DNA of 32,492 bases from Dysgonomonas sp. 521 (GCF_010501055.1 NZ_QVMO01000049.1:1-32492), one strand, 5' to 3'; shown: positions 8,811 to 17,545, counted from the first letter of the stretch. The notes: a model not told the origin generated them from the sequence alone. Translations and numbers: made by a program.

Positions 8811-9359
8811 ATGAGTTACTGTGACTATGTAAAAAGCCTCGCGTCCGGAGAAAAAGACCAACACAGGAATTATCATGATTATCATTATGGATATCCTATC
8901 GATGACGATAATGAACTGTTCGGACGTTTAGTGCTCGAAATCAATCAGGCAGGCCTGAGCTGGGAGACTATACTGAACAAACAGGCCGGATTCAGAAGGG
9001 CTTATCATAATTTTGACATCAAGACTGTTGCCGGATACGATGACAGGGAAAGGGAACGCTTATTGAATGATGCTTCAATAATAAGGAACAGGTTGAAAAT
9101 AGACGCTGCCATACACAATGCCAATACGATTCTGTCCTTACAGGGCGAATACGGCTCATTCAAGAACTGGCTGGACTCCCACCATCCGAAAACGAAGGAC
9201 GAATGGGTGAAATTATTTAAAAAGACGTTTAAGTTTACAGGAGGAGAAATAGTGAACGAATTTCTTATGAGTACAGGCTATTTGCCGGGAGCACACGACA
9301 AAGGCTGTCCGGTTTATCAGAAGATAGAGGAACTGAACCCGGCATGGAAGAGTAAATAA
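8811..9359 (+). CDS. tag: DNA-3-methyladenine glycosylase I (Tag)
   Basis: 182 residues, the usual size. A base-excision-repair enzyme that removes 3-methyladenine from alkylated DNA by cutting the N-glycosyl bond. It belongs to the helix-hairpin-helix-like Tag family. The structural zinc site known in E. coli Tag is recognisable: C4 and H22 at the N-terminus, H162 and C166 in GAHDKGCPVY. LFGRLVLEINQAGLSWETILNKQAGFRRAY (about 36-65) is the family's most conserved segment, containing the base-pocket glutamate and aromatics. The start codon lies only 19 bp after a family A repeat, so any promoter must sit in the repeat or be absent. A small lipoprotein gene follows 52 bp downstream and may be cotranscribed. 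Confidence 0.95.
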   Translation: MSYCDYVKSLASGEKDQHRNYHDYHYGYPIDDDNELFGRLVLEINQAGLSWETILNKQAGFRRAYHNFDIKTVAGYDDRERERLLNDASIIRNRLKIDAAIHNANTILSLQGEYGSFKNWLDSHHPKTKDEWVKLFKKTFKFTGGEIVNEFLMSTGYLPGAHDKGCPVYQKIEELNPAWKSK

Positions 9360-9411
9360 TTTATGGAATAAGCAAGAGATGTTACTCTATAAAATATAAT
9401 CGGAAAATGAC

Positions 9412-9738
9412 ATGAAAAGAAAATCATACAACCTGTTATTCCGTTTCTTCTCTTTTCTGGCGGATAAGACAAACGGAGCGCCCCTTTTTGTAAAATATAA
9501 GTTGCTACTAGGTACCCTAATCATTGGGGTAGCAGGCACATCCTGCTCAAATAAGAGTAAGGTAACGTGCTATGACATGTCGCTGCCTCCCGATGAAGAC
9601 AGTATGCAAATAACATGTTATGAGCCAACTGTACCCTTTGATACACTTAACGAGCCGACCGTGCCGGAGGAGATGATAACATATTACGATATAGCAGCTC
9701 CGACAGAAACAATACCCGAAAAGAATAAGGAAGATTAG
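9412..9738 (+). CDS. Small putative lipoprotein with TCY(D/E)xxxP repeats
   Basis: 108 residues, unrecognised family. A positively charged, rather long N-region (KRKSYNLLFRFFSFLADKTNGAPLFVKYK) precedes a hydrophobic core and the lipobox AGTSC. C45 would be the lipidated residue, giving an envelope lipoprotein of about 64 residues. The mature part is acidic and repetitive: VTCYDMSLP (C53), ITCYEPTVP (C69) and ITYYDIAAP (Y91 in place of Cys), with EPTVP duplicated at 71 and 81. The long N-terminus is unusual for a type II signal peptide. It could be a soluble-tail anchor protein or a substrate for modification; no modifying enzyme is nearby. The start is the first ATG of the frame. Confidence 0.7.
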   Translation: MKRKSYNLLFRFFSFLADKTNGAPLFVKYKLLLGTLIIGVAGTSCSNKSKVTCYDMSLPPDEDSMQITCYEPTVPFDTLNEPTVPEEMITYYDIAAPTETIPEKNKED

Positions 9739-9772
9739 ATACCTAAAATATTTTTTATTGCATATTTTATAA

Positions 9773-9780
9773 TAACTTTG
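9773..9780 (+). promoter_or_regulatory. -7 box for the secreted protein at 9818
   Basis: TAACTTTG matches TAnnTTTG; the -33 position holds TTTT (9751-9754) 18 bp upstream. The predicted start of transcription is near 9787, a leader of about 30 nt. Confidence 0.45.
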
Positions 9781-9817
9781 CTTTCTCAAAATAACTTTAC
9801 AACTAAAATATGACAAT

Positions 9818-10279
9818 ATGAGAACATTGCTTGTTACTTTATTCATCCTTCTGGCTGCAAATATCAGTGCACAGGAAACAGCGGATAAAAGGACTGTGAT
9901 TGAGATGAATACACAGTTCACGTTGAAACTTGTAAAAACCGATACAGGTTATGATTGCACTGTAATTAACAAAGAGCCTTACAACCAACTGATTGATTTA
10001 AAAACTATATACTCCTTGCTGCCCGATTCCAATATTGACGAAATACACGGAGTATTGGCTTATACCAACTACGAAAACAACCTGAATGCATTTCTTATCT
10101 TAAAAAGCGGGGTAGAAGTTCCTTTGAAATATAATCTGGGTATAAAAAGAGAAGACAATACACGATTCGAAAAGAGTTCTGCTCTTAACCTGTTCCCCGA
10201 TATGCCTTCTACCGAAGTGTGGCCTTTCCGGCTGGATGGGGTGCTGTTTTCAGGCTTCAATGATGCTGTTACAGAATAA
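9818..10279 (+). CDS. Secreted hypothetical protein
   Basis: 153 residues, no family recognised. A Sec signal peptide (MRTLLVTLFILLAANISAQ, cleavage near 19) makes it a periplasmic or exported protein without a lipobox. The mature part of about 134 residues is mixed alpha/beta with no obvious catalytic motif, repeat or cysteine pair (a single Cys in YDCTV). It has its own -7 box 38 bp upstream. Family A repeat begins 14 bp after the stop, inserted between the gene and the likely terminator at 10495. Real gene status is supported by the signal peptide, promoter and codon use. Confidence 0.75.
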   Translation: MRTLLVTLFILLAANISAQETADKRTVIEMNTQFTLKLVKTDTGYDCTVINKEPYNQLIDLKTIYSLLPDSNIDEIHGVLAYTNYENNLNAFLILKSGVEVPLKYNLGIKREDNTRFEKSSALNLFPDMPSTEVWPFRLDGVLFSGFNDAVTE

Positions 10280-10292
10280 ACGAGAAAGACTT

Positions 10293-10476
10293 AGTAACTG
10301 TTTAAATTTTATACGAATATTTTATTATACCTTTTTCTTTGTTCATTTTTAGTCTGTTTTCGGCTGTTTTTTCCTTTCTCTCAACTCAAATAGTCCGCTA
10401 TTATCGTTTCGAGGAAGGAAAAAGCATCTCCAAAACATCTCTAAAAATTTGAACGAATAAAATTTAAACAGTCACT
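10293..10476 (-). repeat. Family A MITE-like repeat, short form (184 bp), inverted
   Basis: Same family as 8578-8791 but in opposite orientation and lacking the internal 30-bp block. Termini AGTAACTGTTTAAATTTTA and TAAAATTTAAACAGTCACT (one mismatch). It lies in the convergent space between the secreted protein gene and hsp20. Confidence 0.9.
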
Positions 10477-10494
10477 TACAGTATAAGAAACAAA

Positions 10495-10524
10495 AGGTTG
10501 TATCCTCACGGGTACAACCTTTTT
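10495..10524. terminator. Bidirectional terminator, 9818 gene / hsp20
   Basis: Stem AGGTTGTA (10495-10502)/TACAACCT (10513-10520) with TTTT after it on the plus strand and AAAA before it, which gives T on the minus strand. Positioned between two convergent genes. Confidence 0.7.
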
Positions 10525-10548
10525 ATTAACCTAAAACCTAAACTTAAC

Positions 10549-10986
10549 TTATTTAATTTCAATCTTTTTTACCTTATCTTCCAACGCCTTATCTAGTTTA
10601 GGCAATGTAACTTGCAACACCCCGTCTTTTTGAGCGGCGACAATATTCTCCGTATCTACATTTTCAGGGATTGTAAAGCTGCGAGAGAAAGAAGAAGTCC
10701 TGAATTCCTGACGTAAAACTTTTTCGTTTTCGTCTTTTTCTTCGCTTTTAACCTCATTTTGTGCCGATATTTTAAGCACATTCTTTTCAATCTCGATTTT
10801 TATATCTTCCTTCTTAAATCCGGGAACAGATAATTCAATATTGAATGCTTTTTCATTTTCAGACACATTTGTTGCAGGGAGATTACCTTCAACAAAATTA
10901 AACATATCATCATTCAAATAATTACTAAAGAAAGTTGGGAAAAAGCTACCACTTCTGTCGAATTTTCTAATTAATTGATTTCTCAT
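10549..10986 (-). CDS. Hsp20/alpha-crystallin small heat-shock protein
   Basis: 145 residues, a standard length. An ATP-independent chaperone that holds unfolding proteins in the cytoplasm as large oligomers. The short N-terminal arm contains FFPTFFSNYLNDDMF. The alpha-crystallin domain (about 37-135) runs from ATNVSENEKAFNIELSVPGFKKEDIKIEIEKN to GVLQVTLPK; the C-terminal IxI-like anchor is KKIEIK. A strong AGGAGGA ribosome-binding site (10994-11000) sits 7 bp before the ATG, which is exceptional in this window and suggests high induced translation. A 10-bp inverted repeat lies about 100 bp further upstream and may be regulatory. Confidence 0.95.
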   Translation of the reverse strand: MRNQLIRKFDRSGSFFPTFFSNYLNDDMFNFVEGNLPATNVSENEKAFNIELSVPGFKKEDIKIEIEKNVLKISAQNEVKSEEKDENEKVLRQEFRTSSFSRSFTIPENVDTENIVAAQKDGVLQVTLPKLDKALEDKVKKIEIK

Positions 10987-10993
10987 AATTTTA

Positions 10994-11000
10994 TCCTCCT
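10994..11000 (-). promoter_or_regulatory. Strong Shine-Dalgarno of hsp20
   Basis: AGGAGGA on the minus strand, ideally spaced from the ATG. Other genes in the window show no comparable anti-16S complementarity. Confidence 0.7.
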
Positions 11001-11078
11001 TAATTTATTATTATTGTATTGTTTCTAATAGATTCTTTTTCTATTTGTAAAGTAATATTCAAAAAGCGTGCTAGACTG

Positions 11079-11129
11079 CAATTGTGTCAGTTTAAAATAT
11101 ATTAAAAATTCCTGAATGGGACACAATTG
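11079..11129. promoter_or_regulatory. Inverted repeat upstream of hsp20
   Basis: CAATTGTGTC (11079-11088) and GACACAATTG (11120-11129) are perfect complements 31 bp apart, about 93-143 bp upstream of the hsp20 ATG in the space shared with the end of the alpha-2-macroglobulin gene. Two half-sites of a looping regulator or a heat-shock operator are possible; it does not match CIRCE. Confidence 0.4.
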
Positions 11130-11201
11130 ATTGTTAATAATATTATTATGGTTAAAACGAAAAAGTTGTCTTTAATGACAATATGTCATAATTATAAAAA
11201 A

Positions 11202-11227
11202 ACGGTGCAAAGTATACTTTGCACCGT
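11202..11227 (-). terminator. Terminator of the alpha-2-macroglobulin gene
   Basis: Perfect 26-nt palindrome, ACGGTGCAAAGTA and its inverse, starting 22 bp after the stop. On the minus strand it is followed by TTTTTTATAAT. Confidence 0.85.
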
Positions 11228-11249
11228 CATAAATCGGAAGCGGGTTTTA

Positions 11250-14200
11250 TTATTTCACTTTCTCCGTTATGTCCACCTTTCGCAAATCATTATTTGCATT
11301 TATAACAGGGAAATACATCAACTCTACCTTTGCAGGATTTAAAGTATAGCGGCCTGTATAGCGAGGCAGAAGCTCGATGTTGTATGTATATGTACCTTTA
11401 GGCAAGTCTTCGCAGAATATCACTACCTTTTCCTTAAAATATTCGCGGTGTACTTCTCTGCCGGAATAATAGCCCCTATTCTTCGATGCATAGCTGCATC
11501 CCGCCGGAATAGGCACCTCGATCATTACATGCTCCGCTTTCTCCTGTTTTACATTTACCGTTACCGATAGGGATACAGGGGTTCCTGCCGTCAAACGATC
11601 CTTACTTAAGGAAGATTTCACATCGAAAGCCTCACTGGTATGCTCATCCGTTACCAGCCTGTAACTATACGCAGTGTAGATAAGCGGCATACCTTCTTTC
11701 TTTTGTATACTGAGTGTTTCGCCTCGTGTAAGAGTAGTCTCATAAGGGAATTGCGTAATTTCTTTATTTTCTTTTCCTCTGAGAATTACCGTAGCAGGCT
11801 TATCTTTACTATATGATCCGGCCAGCAGGTCAGGAAAAACAGTAGCTAACGCCGACGAAGCCTGATAGGTATTCCAGCCGCTTGCTTTAGTACCCAGAAT
11901 ATACATCTGCATCGGTTCTTTCAATTCTTGCAGAGTAGAATCATTTCTTACGATGCGGTATGCAATGAGCGTATTATTCAATTTGTCGGAATACCAATAA
12001 CGGTCCTGACGGCCATCGTCACAATACACTTCCCCCAGAATCGCTTTTTTCATATATTTAGCGATACTATCGGCTTCATATCCAATATTCTGCTTCTGGC
12101 GAACTTCCCATAATAATAATTTCTCTTTCAGGAACGACCGTTTCTGATACCAGTCGCTCTTATATTTCTTACGGTTGCTATCTACGATAGAATCATCATA
12201 AGCCTGACACCTTGCGACTTCCTTTTCCAGTATATCCACTGCCTTAGCGTAATCCTGCTTTGCTCCCCACTCCGACAAGGCATGTATAACCTCTATATCG
12301 TACAGCGAAGATGCCCTGTATGGCTTAATATCGGCATAATCGGTTTCTACCTTCCGGAAATTCATATTTACCGTATATCCGGCATCTTTAGCCATTTTCA
12401 GCGCACGCATAATATGTGCCGACATCCAGAATGAAGTGTTCGACGACAATCCCCACCACGACCACATCTGCTTATCGTTACGGTTCTTAAGGAGGCGGTT
12501 AATGATTTCTTTTACACTTTTATCATGCTTGAACTTCTCTCCCGTATATTGCTGGTATATCCTGTAATTAAGCAATCCGATCAACTTTGACGCCAATTGT
12601 TCATTACATGCATACTTATATCCGGTAAGATAATAAGTGGCATCCATATATACATCGAGCTGCTTGCCAGATATACGGACTTGTACCTTCTCGTTATCGG
12701 CAGCCGATACTTCAATATTATCCTGATCGCGTAAAAAGCTTAATGTGCCTTTCGCCAGTTCCGTACCTTGCGGTACTACAGATATACTGCGCTGCTCCCC
12801 ATCGGAATAGCCATCGTTGCGGGTAAATACATACTGTGTGGTGATGCTATCTGTATCTGCCGCCGTTACATACAGTTTTTCACTGTACGAACTGCCAAAA
12901 TCTATATGCTTCTGCATCAAAGTATCTTGTTGCAACTTGAAGGTTACCTTACCCTGTATTTGAGGATCTTTGGTATAATTACGGATTGTACCCGCAAAAT
13001 TACTGGAGTCGCCAACTACAAGGAACTGGGGCGTTTTCAACTCTGCCATCAACGGCTTATATGATTTTATCGACTTGCGGAATGTTCCTGTTTTCAGCTT
13101 GCGGTTCATGGCATATACCACAGCGTCCCATTTGGTAATATTATCAGGGAATATAGCCGTAAACTCCGCTTTCCCTTTCTTGTCGGTATATAAACGCGGC
13201 TCCCAGAACCCGACATCCGAGAAATTTGTTCGCAGCCCGCTTAACTGCATCAATTCACTATACAAACGTTCTTCGGCATCATCGCCAGGACTATCTTCGG
13301 CATCATCAAAGTTGTCAAGCATTTCCGGACGGGCGGGCGCGCTCATGCTGCTAGTATCATAACTGACAGTAGAAACAGACGCGGTCAGATAGCTCTTCTT
13401 TTGCACTCCATATCCGACAACGACTACCTCATCGAGCATCGCGGCGTCATCTTCTAAAGTAACGGAAACCTGGCTCTTTGCTGTAACCTTTAATTCCTTC
13501 GGTTTGAAGCCTATATATGTAAACTTCAGCACAGCATCTTCTCCATCTATTTCGAGGCTGAAATTACCGTCAAGATCGGATATAGCGCCGTAGGATGTGC
13601 CAACCACCTGAACAGAAACCCCGATCAATGGTTCTCCAGTATCATCTTTAACAGTACCTGTGACCGTATTCCCGAATGTTTTTTTCCGTGTATACCATGT
13701 TTCCGACATAGAATAATACCTATAATCGGATGTCGATTTATACACAGTAGCGCCTCCCCTCAGCGACAGCCATTTTAACGATACCGTATCAGCCTCGTAT
13801 GCTGTCAACTTGGTCATATTTAAATCTAAATACGTATTTTTCTCAAATTTCACGTTATCCTGCTTCAGGTATTTCCCGTTATTGTACAATAATATGACAT
13901 TATATGTGCCTTCTGCTATCTGGGAATATTTCCGATAACCGTAGTCATACATGTCCGGATAAACTATTTTTCCCGATATGATATTTTCAAACAACAGGTT
14001 AGACACGCCGGACTTTTCTTTCTCCTCAGGAAAACGGAAGTTCATATTCAACCCTTGTTCCGAAACGAGAATATTTCGCGGATGCCAATCTCCTTTCCCT
14101 TTCTGGCATTCTTCGAGCCGCTTCCTGAATTCCCTCGCATTCAGCATAAAATCGTTTAAGTCGTAGAATTTATTACTGTAATTATAAGACATATAGTGAG

Positions 14201-16832
14201 GCAATACCTTTTCAGGATATTTATAAACCACATTCGTGTCGAATTTATAAGAGAAACCTCCCTCGTGAAAATATTCTACACTATCGCCATACCGTGCCGT
14301 ACCGTACGGGATAGGCCCGGCAAGTACACTACCACGGCGAGGCATCAGGCAGGATTGAAAGACCGGATAAACAGCGCCTGCTCTTTCCAGGTATGTATAA
14401 TCCGAATACTCGGGTACCGGCAGGCGGGATATATAATTGCTGTACCTGTTGCTCTCCTCGCTTGTAAAACTATTGCCATTGTTGATTTTAATAACTTTCG
14501 CATTCACAGGTAAACGATCTATATCCAGGCTAAGAACTGTCTTTTTTCCGGCATCGAAACATATTGAATCTAAACGGATGACACGATCCGGCAACCTCAG
14601 GGAGATAGTCTGACACACTGTATCCAAAGCGGGGAAAGAATAAGACTTAGGCTGATCTGTCCACGAAAAATACAATGGCAGGTTATTCCGTTCGATAGCG
14701 TATATTTCCACTGCCTGCCCATCCTTCATTACATAAGGGGCAAACTGTGTAGTTCCATCGGGTGTATCGACTGTGTGCCGGAATAGAGTATACCACGGAT
14801 AAGTGAACTTATAATAATCAACATTTTCCAGATTAGCTAATTTGTTCCAGAATTTATAATTGAGCGGCATACTGAAACTATAATTCCTCTCGTCCATAGA
14901 GAAAGTGGCCCGCTGTTCCCTTGTACGCGGCGGAGCGCCATAATATGGAAGATCGGGAACATCATGCCCCAGTAATGTATTCACGGAAAATGCCGTCAGG
15001 TCGACACCCGAAACAGGTTTCCCTAAATTATCTTTTACCGTTACAGTGGCGTCAATCTTTTGACCGGGATAAACCCTGTCCGGAAGATTAACATCTATAT
15101 CAAGGAATTCCGTCTTGGGAACGAACACCCTCCTGTATGCCTCCTCTTCATTTCCCATAAAGTAAAAGATTTCGACATAGTGGGCTACTTCCAGATCCGT
15201 ATTCGGATATTTAAAGTCAAATTCGGAACCTGAACCTTTCTCCAGCAATATATTTCCCTGATATATAAACCACGATACTTCCAGCGCCAAAGGATTTACC
15301 AGTTTCACATTGAATGAGTCTTTCTCTATACCTCCCGTTAAATCCAGTCTTGAAGGGATACTGCTATTATCTATTATTTTATTCAGCGTTGAGTCGATAC
15401 TTTTAATCGTATAATAACTCCGTTTTTGGTTGAATTTTTCCGTATATGGTAATTCTACAATCTTGGCTTCTACCAGATCATCATATTTTATTTCGGCTAG
15501 TATTTTTTGTTCTTTTCCCAGTTTATAATAAGAGAAAGTAATGGAGTCGTTCTTCGTTTCCGTCACTATTTCATCCTTCGAGTAATAGAATATAGCGTTT
15601 GCCCGTTGCTCCATCACCTGATTGTCGAATGTAGTCACACGTACCGAGACTGAATAATTACAATCCGATTCTTTAAATAATCCGGCGGGAATATCCAGCA
15701 TGGTAGGAGAATCATTATTCAGATCGATTTGTTGAGATAACAATACATCCGGCAGGGTCAGCATATCTGTATATGAATTCTCTACACGTCCTCTGGTAAC
15801 CACTACCTCGGCCCTTGTATCCAATAAATACAGGCCGTTGGCATCCGTTACTTTAATCGCTACCCGGTTTGTATCCGGAGAATAGTGAACCCGCTGGCTC
15901 AACTGGACTTCCAGCTGACTATCGTATAGCTCATAGTCCTCGTAGCGGAATCCCGTGGATGACACAACCCTTCCTTTCTTGTCGCGGAGTTGTATATAAT
16001 ACGTATCGTCTAATCTTAGCTTTAGTGAATCGTCCAGATTTACCTCTCCTGCAAATCCGCCCTCATGATAAGGTTCCAGTGTCGTTATTTGCTTATACTC
16101 GTATCTGCCGGGCATGCTCATCCATACTTCCAATGGTTCTTTTATCGGACGTTTCCTGCCTGATAGCGCATACGACTTGAAACGGACAGTCTCTTTCGGC
16201 TTATACTTATTTTTATCGGTTATCATATAACTGTAAAAGTCTGGGGACTTCCCTTTTCTGTCGTTATATGAATTATACCAAGGAGAGACAAGATGTTTCC
16301 TTAAATCGAAAACAGCCATAAATTTATCCAGTTCGACAGTGAGTATCCTCATAGGCTCCTCAGACCAATAGTCATCAGTGGTGTATGTCCTGCTGTTTTT
16401 ATCGTATTCTAAACGTGAGCCTCCCAGTTTGATTTTCGCATCATCCCTTATTTCCCCGGAGGCATCCGTTATCTGAATTGTCAATGCTCCATATTCTTTG
16501 AAGAGATATACATGGAACGGCACTACAGGTTTATAATTAAAGTTTACCTTGTTTTTTATAATCCTTGCATGGAGAAAATGTCCCTGTTCAGGCTCATTAG
16601 CCCAATTATTTCCGATGAAGGAACCTTTGGGGCTGTGAAGCATCTTCAATATCAGGCTGTCTTTCGGATCACTTTTCAGCAATTTCAAAGCTTCTTTATT
16701 GCTAATTTCGAAGACGTAGGTTTCGCCTGTAGTTTCAGGCCAGTTGATAAGCTGAGCCGTTACCGTACTAAAACATAAGGATAATAAACTTAAAAGAAAA
16801 ATGTATCTTAAGGTAATGTGTGAAGGTGTCAT
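11250..16832 (-). CDS. Alpha-2-macroglobulin family protein with CarboxypepD-reg and plug-like segment
   Basis: 1860 residues. Sec signal peptide at about 1-26, so periplasmic or outer-membrane facing. Multiple macroglobulin domains occupy about 30-1000; MG2-like strands are seen at VYPGQKIDATVTVKDNLGKPVSGV. A CarboxypepD regulatory-like Ig domain (about 1055-1125, GTVKDDTGEPLIGVSV) is followed by MLDEVVVVGYGVQKKS (about 1128-1144), the start signature of SusC-type TonB plugs, but no barrel. The A2M core is near 1206 (GFWEPRLYTDKKGKAEFTAIFPDNITKWD). C1409-N-E-Q1412 is the thioester motif, with the alpha/alpha toroid to about 1700 and a receptor-like beta domain at the end. Bacterial relatives trap proteases covalently. 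Flanked by a -7 box and a terminator, so monocistronic. Not beside a PBP1C gene, unlike the classic bacterial A2M. Confidence 0.92.
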   Translation of the reverse strand: MTPSHITLRYIFLLSLLSLCFSTVTAQLINWPETTGETYVFEISNKEALKLLKSDPKDSLILKMLHSPKGSFIGNNWANEPEQGHFLHARIIKNKVNFNYKPVVPFHVYLFKEYGALTIQITDASGEIRDDAKIKLGGSRLEYDKNSRTYTTDDYWSEEPMRILTVELDKFMAVFDLRKHLVSPWYNSYNDRKGKSPDFYSYMITDKNKYKPKETVRFKSYALSGRKRPIKEPLEVWMSMPGRYEYKQITTLEPYHEGGFAGEVNLDDSLKLRLDDTYYIQLRDKKGRVVSSTGFRYEDYELYDSQLEVQLSQRVHYSPDTNRVAIKVTDANGLYLLDTRAEVVVTRGRVENSYTDMLTLPDVLLSQQIDLNNDSPTMLDIPAGLFKESDCNYSVSVRVTTFDNQVMEQRANAIFYYSKDEIVTETKNDSITFSYYKLGKEQKILAEIKYDDLVEAKIVELPYTEKFNQKRSYYTIKSIDSTLNKIIDNSSIPSRLDLTGGIEKDSFNVKLVNPLALEVSWFIYQGNILLEKGSGSEFDFKYPNTDLEVAHYVEIFYFMGNEEEAYRRVFVPKTEFLDIDVNLPDRVYPGQKIDATVTVKDNLGKPVSGVDLTAFSVNTLLGHDVPDLPYYGAPPRTREQRATFSMDERNYSFSMPLNYKFWNKLANLENVDYYKFTYPWYTLFRHTVDTPDGTTQFAPYVMKDGQAVEIYAIERNNLPLYFSWTDQPKSYSFPALDTVCQTISLRLPDRVIRLDSICFDAGKKTVLSLDIDRLPVNAKVIKINNGNSFTSEESNRYSNYISRLPVPEYSDYTYLERAGAVYPVFQSCLMPRRGSVLAGPIPYGTARYGDSVEYFHEGGFSYKFDTNVVYKYPEKVLPHYMSYNYSNKFYDLNDFMLNAREFRKRLEECQKGKGDWHPRNILVSEQGLNMNFRFPEEKEKSGVSNLLFENIISGKIVYPDMYDYGYRKYSQIAEGTYNVILLYNNGKYLKQDNVKFEKNTYLDLNMTKLTAYEADTVSLKWLSLRGGATVYKSTSDYRYYSMSETWYTRKKTFGNTVTGTVKDDTGEPLIGVSVQVVGTSYGAISDLDGNFSLEIDGEDAVLKFTYIGFKPKELKVTAKSQVSVTLEDDAAMLDEVVVVGYGVQKKSYLTASVSTVSYDTSSMSAPARPEMLDNFDDAEDSPGDDAEERLYSELMQLSGLRTNFSDVGFWEPRLYTDKKGKAEFTAIFPDNITKWDAVVYAMNRKLKTGTFRKSIKSYKPLMAELKTPQFLVVGDSSNFAGTIRNYTKDPQIQGKVTFKLQQDTLMQKHIDFGSSYSEKLYVTAADTDSITTQYVFTRNDGYSDGEQRSISVVPQGTELAKGTLSFLRDQDNIEVSAADNEKVQVRISGKQLDVYMDATYYLTGYKYACNEQLASKLIGLLNYRIYQQYTGEKFKHDKSVKEIINRLLKNRNDKQMWSWWGLSSNTSFWMSAHIMRALKMAKDAGYTVNMNFRKVETDYADIKPYRASSLYDIEVIHALSEWGAKQDYAKAVDILEKEVARCQAYDDSIVDSNRKKYKSDWYQKRSFLKEKLLLWEVRQKQNIGYEADSIAKYMKKAILGEVYCDDGRQDRYWYSDKLNNTLIAYRIVRNDSTLQELKEPMQMYILGTKASGWNTYQASSALATVFPDLLAGSYSKDKPATVILRGKENKEITQFPYETTLTRGETLSIQKKEGMPLIYTAYSYRLVTDEHTSEAFDVKSSLSKDRLTAGTPVSLSVTVNVKQEKAEHVMIEVPIPAGCSYASKNRGYYSGREVHREYFKEKVVIFCEDLPKGTYTYNIELLPRYTGRYTLNPAKVELMYFPVINANNDLRKVDITEKVK

Positions 16833-16867
16833 ATCGTTTGTATGAGATATTTATAGTGTTTAAATAT

Positions 16868-16875
16868 CAAATATA
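16868..16875 (-). promoter_or_regulatory. Candidate -7 box for the alpha-2-macroglobulin gene
   Basis: TATATTTG on the minus strand, 35 bp upstream of the ATG. No convincing -33 partner. Confidence 0.35.
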
Positions 16876-16936
16876 AAACAATATTTCTGTAAATATGATA
16901 TTATGGTTATCCTATTTACCATCCCTAAATAAAGAA

Positions 16937-16962
16937 AGGCTAAACTTTCGAAAGTTTAGCCT
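16937..16962 (-). terminator. Terminator of tRNA-Glu/rpsT
   Basis: Perfect 26-nt palindrome AGGCTAAACTTTC and its inverse, about 28 bp after the rpsT stop, followed on the minus strand by TTCTTTATTT. Confidence 0.85.
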
Positions 16963-16989
16963 CTTCATATAATGAATTATTAGTGTTAT

Positions 16990-17241
16990 TTACAGAGAAT
17001 GTACGTGAGCAGCCAATTTTGACTTTAAGTTGCCTGCCTTGTTTTTATGTATTACATTCTTTTTAGCAAGCCTGTCAAGCATAGAACAAACACTTGGATA
17101 TTGTTTTTGAGCTTCTTCCTTATCTGTCAATAAACGGAATTTACGAACTGCATTACGTGTAGTTCTTGCTACATATCTGTTTCTCAAGCGTCTTGTTTCG
17201 GCTTGTCTGATTCTTTTTTCTGCTGACTTATGATTTGCCAT
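16990..17241 (-). CDS. rpsT: 30S ribosomal protein S20
   Basis: 83 residues, a complete S20. It binds 16S rRNA at the base of the small subunit and is needed for subunit assembly. [23 protein letters not shown] at the start and the basic helical bundle ([44 protein letters not shown]) are characteristic. The start is the ATG directly before ANHKSA. It lies 37 bp downstream of tRNA-Glu with no promoter or terminator between, so both should come from one transcript starting near 17398 and ending at the 16937 hairpin. Confidence 0.98.
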   Translation of the reverse strand: MANHKSAEKRIRQAETRRLRNRYVARTTRNAVRKFRLLTDKEEAQKQYPSVCSMLDRLAKKNVIHKNKAGNLKSKLAAHVHSL

Positions 17242-17278
17242 ATTGACTAATCCTTATTTTTTATTGTTTATTTATTTG

Positions 17279-17350
17279 TAGCCCATAGGGGAGTCGAACC
17301 CCTCTTTCAAGAATGAAAATCTTGCGTCCTAACCGATAGACGAATGGGCC
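17279..17350 (-). tRNA. tRNA-Glu (anticodon TTC)
   Basis: 72 nt without an encoded CCA. Acceptor GGCCCAT/ATGGGCT plus discriminator A. D-arm GTCT...GGAC. Anticodon arm CAAGA-TTTTCAT-TCTTG, giving anticodon UUC for glutamate. T-arm AGGGG-TTCGACT-CCCCT. All stems close; the first acceptor pair is G-U. The 3' CAAA shows CCA must be added after transcription. It is the first member of the tRNA-Glu/rpsT transcript. Confidence 0.97.
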
Positions 17351-17404
17351 ATCCTGTGGAGTTTTCTCTGTTTTCACAGCGTCTTTCTCCTGCGATTGCG
17401 GATG

Positions 17405-17435
17405 CAAAGGTAATTCATTTTTGATTATTTGCAAA
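17405..17435 (-). promoter_or_regulatory. Promoter of tRNA-Glu/rpsT
   Basis: TTTG (17432-17435), 19 bp spacer, TACCTTTG (17405-17412) on the minus strand: a full match to the Bacteroidota vegetative promoter TTTG-N19-TAnnTTTG. Confidence 0.8.
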
Positions 17436-17545
17436 TATTTACTATTATTTTTTTTCATTTTCTTTAAACATCATCATTATACTATTGATTGTCAGTAAGC
17501 TCAACAGCCCTTCTTTTCTGACAAAACGACCTGGAATGAATAAAA

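Noticed and set aside
11060..11090. Possible sigma-54 promoter upstream of hsp20 (TGACAC...TTGCA on the minus strand)
   Set aside because: Spacing between the two parts is two bases too short and the invariant GG is GA.
17261..17458. 65-codon open frame on the minus strand
   Set aside because: It runs through the tRNA-Glu gene and its promoter, so it cannot be a real protein gene.
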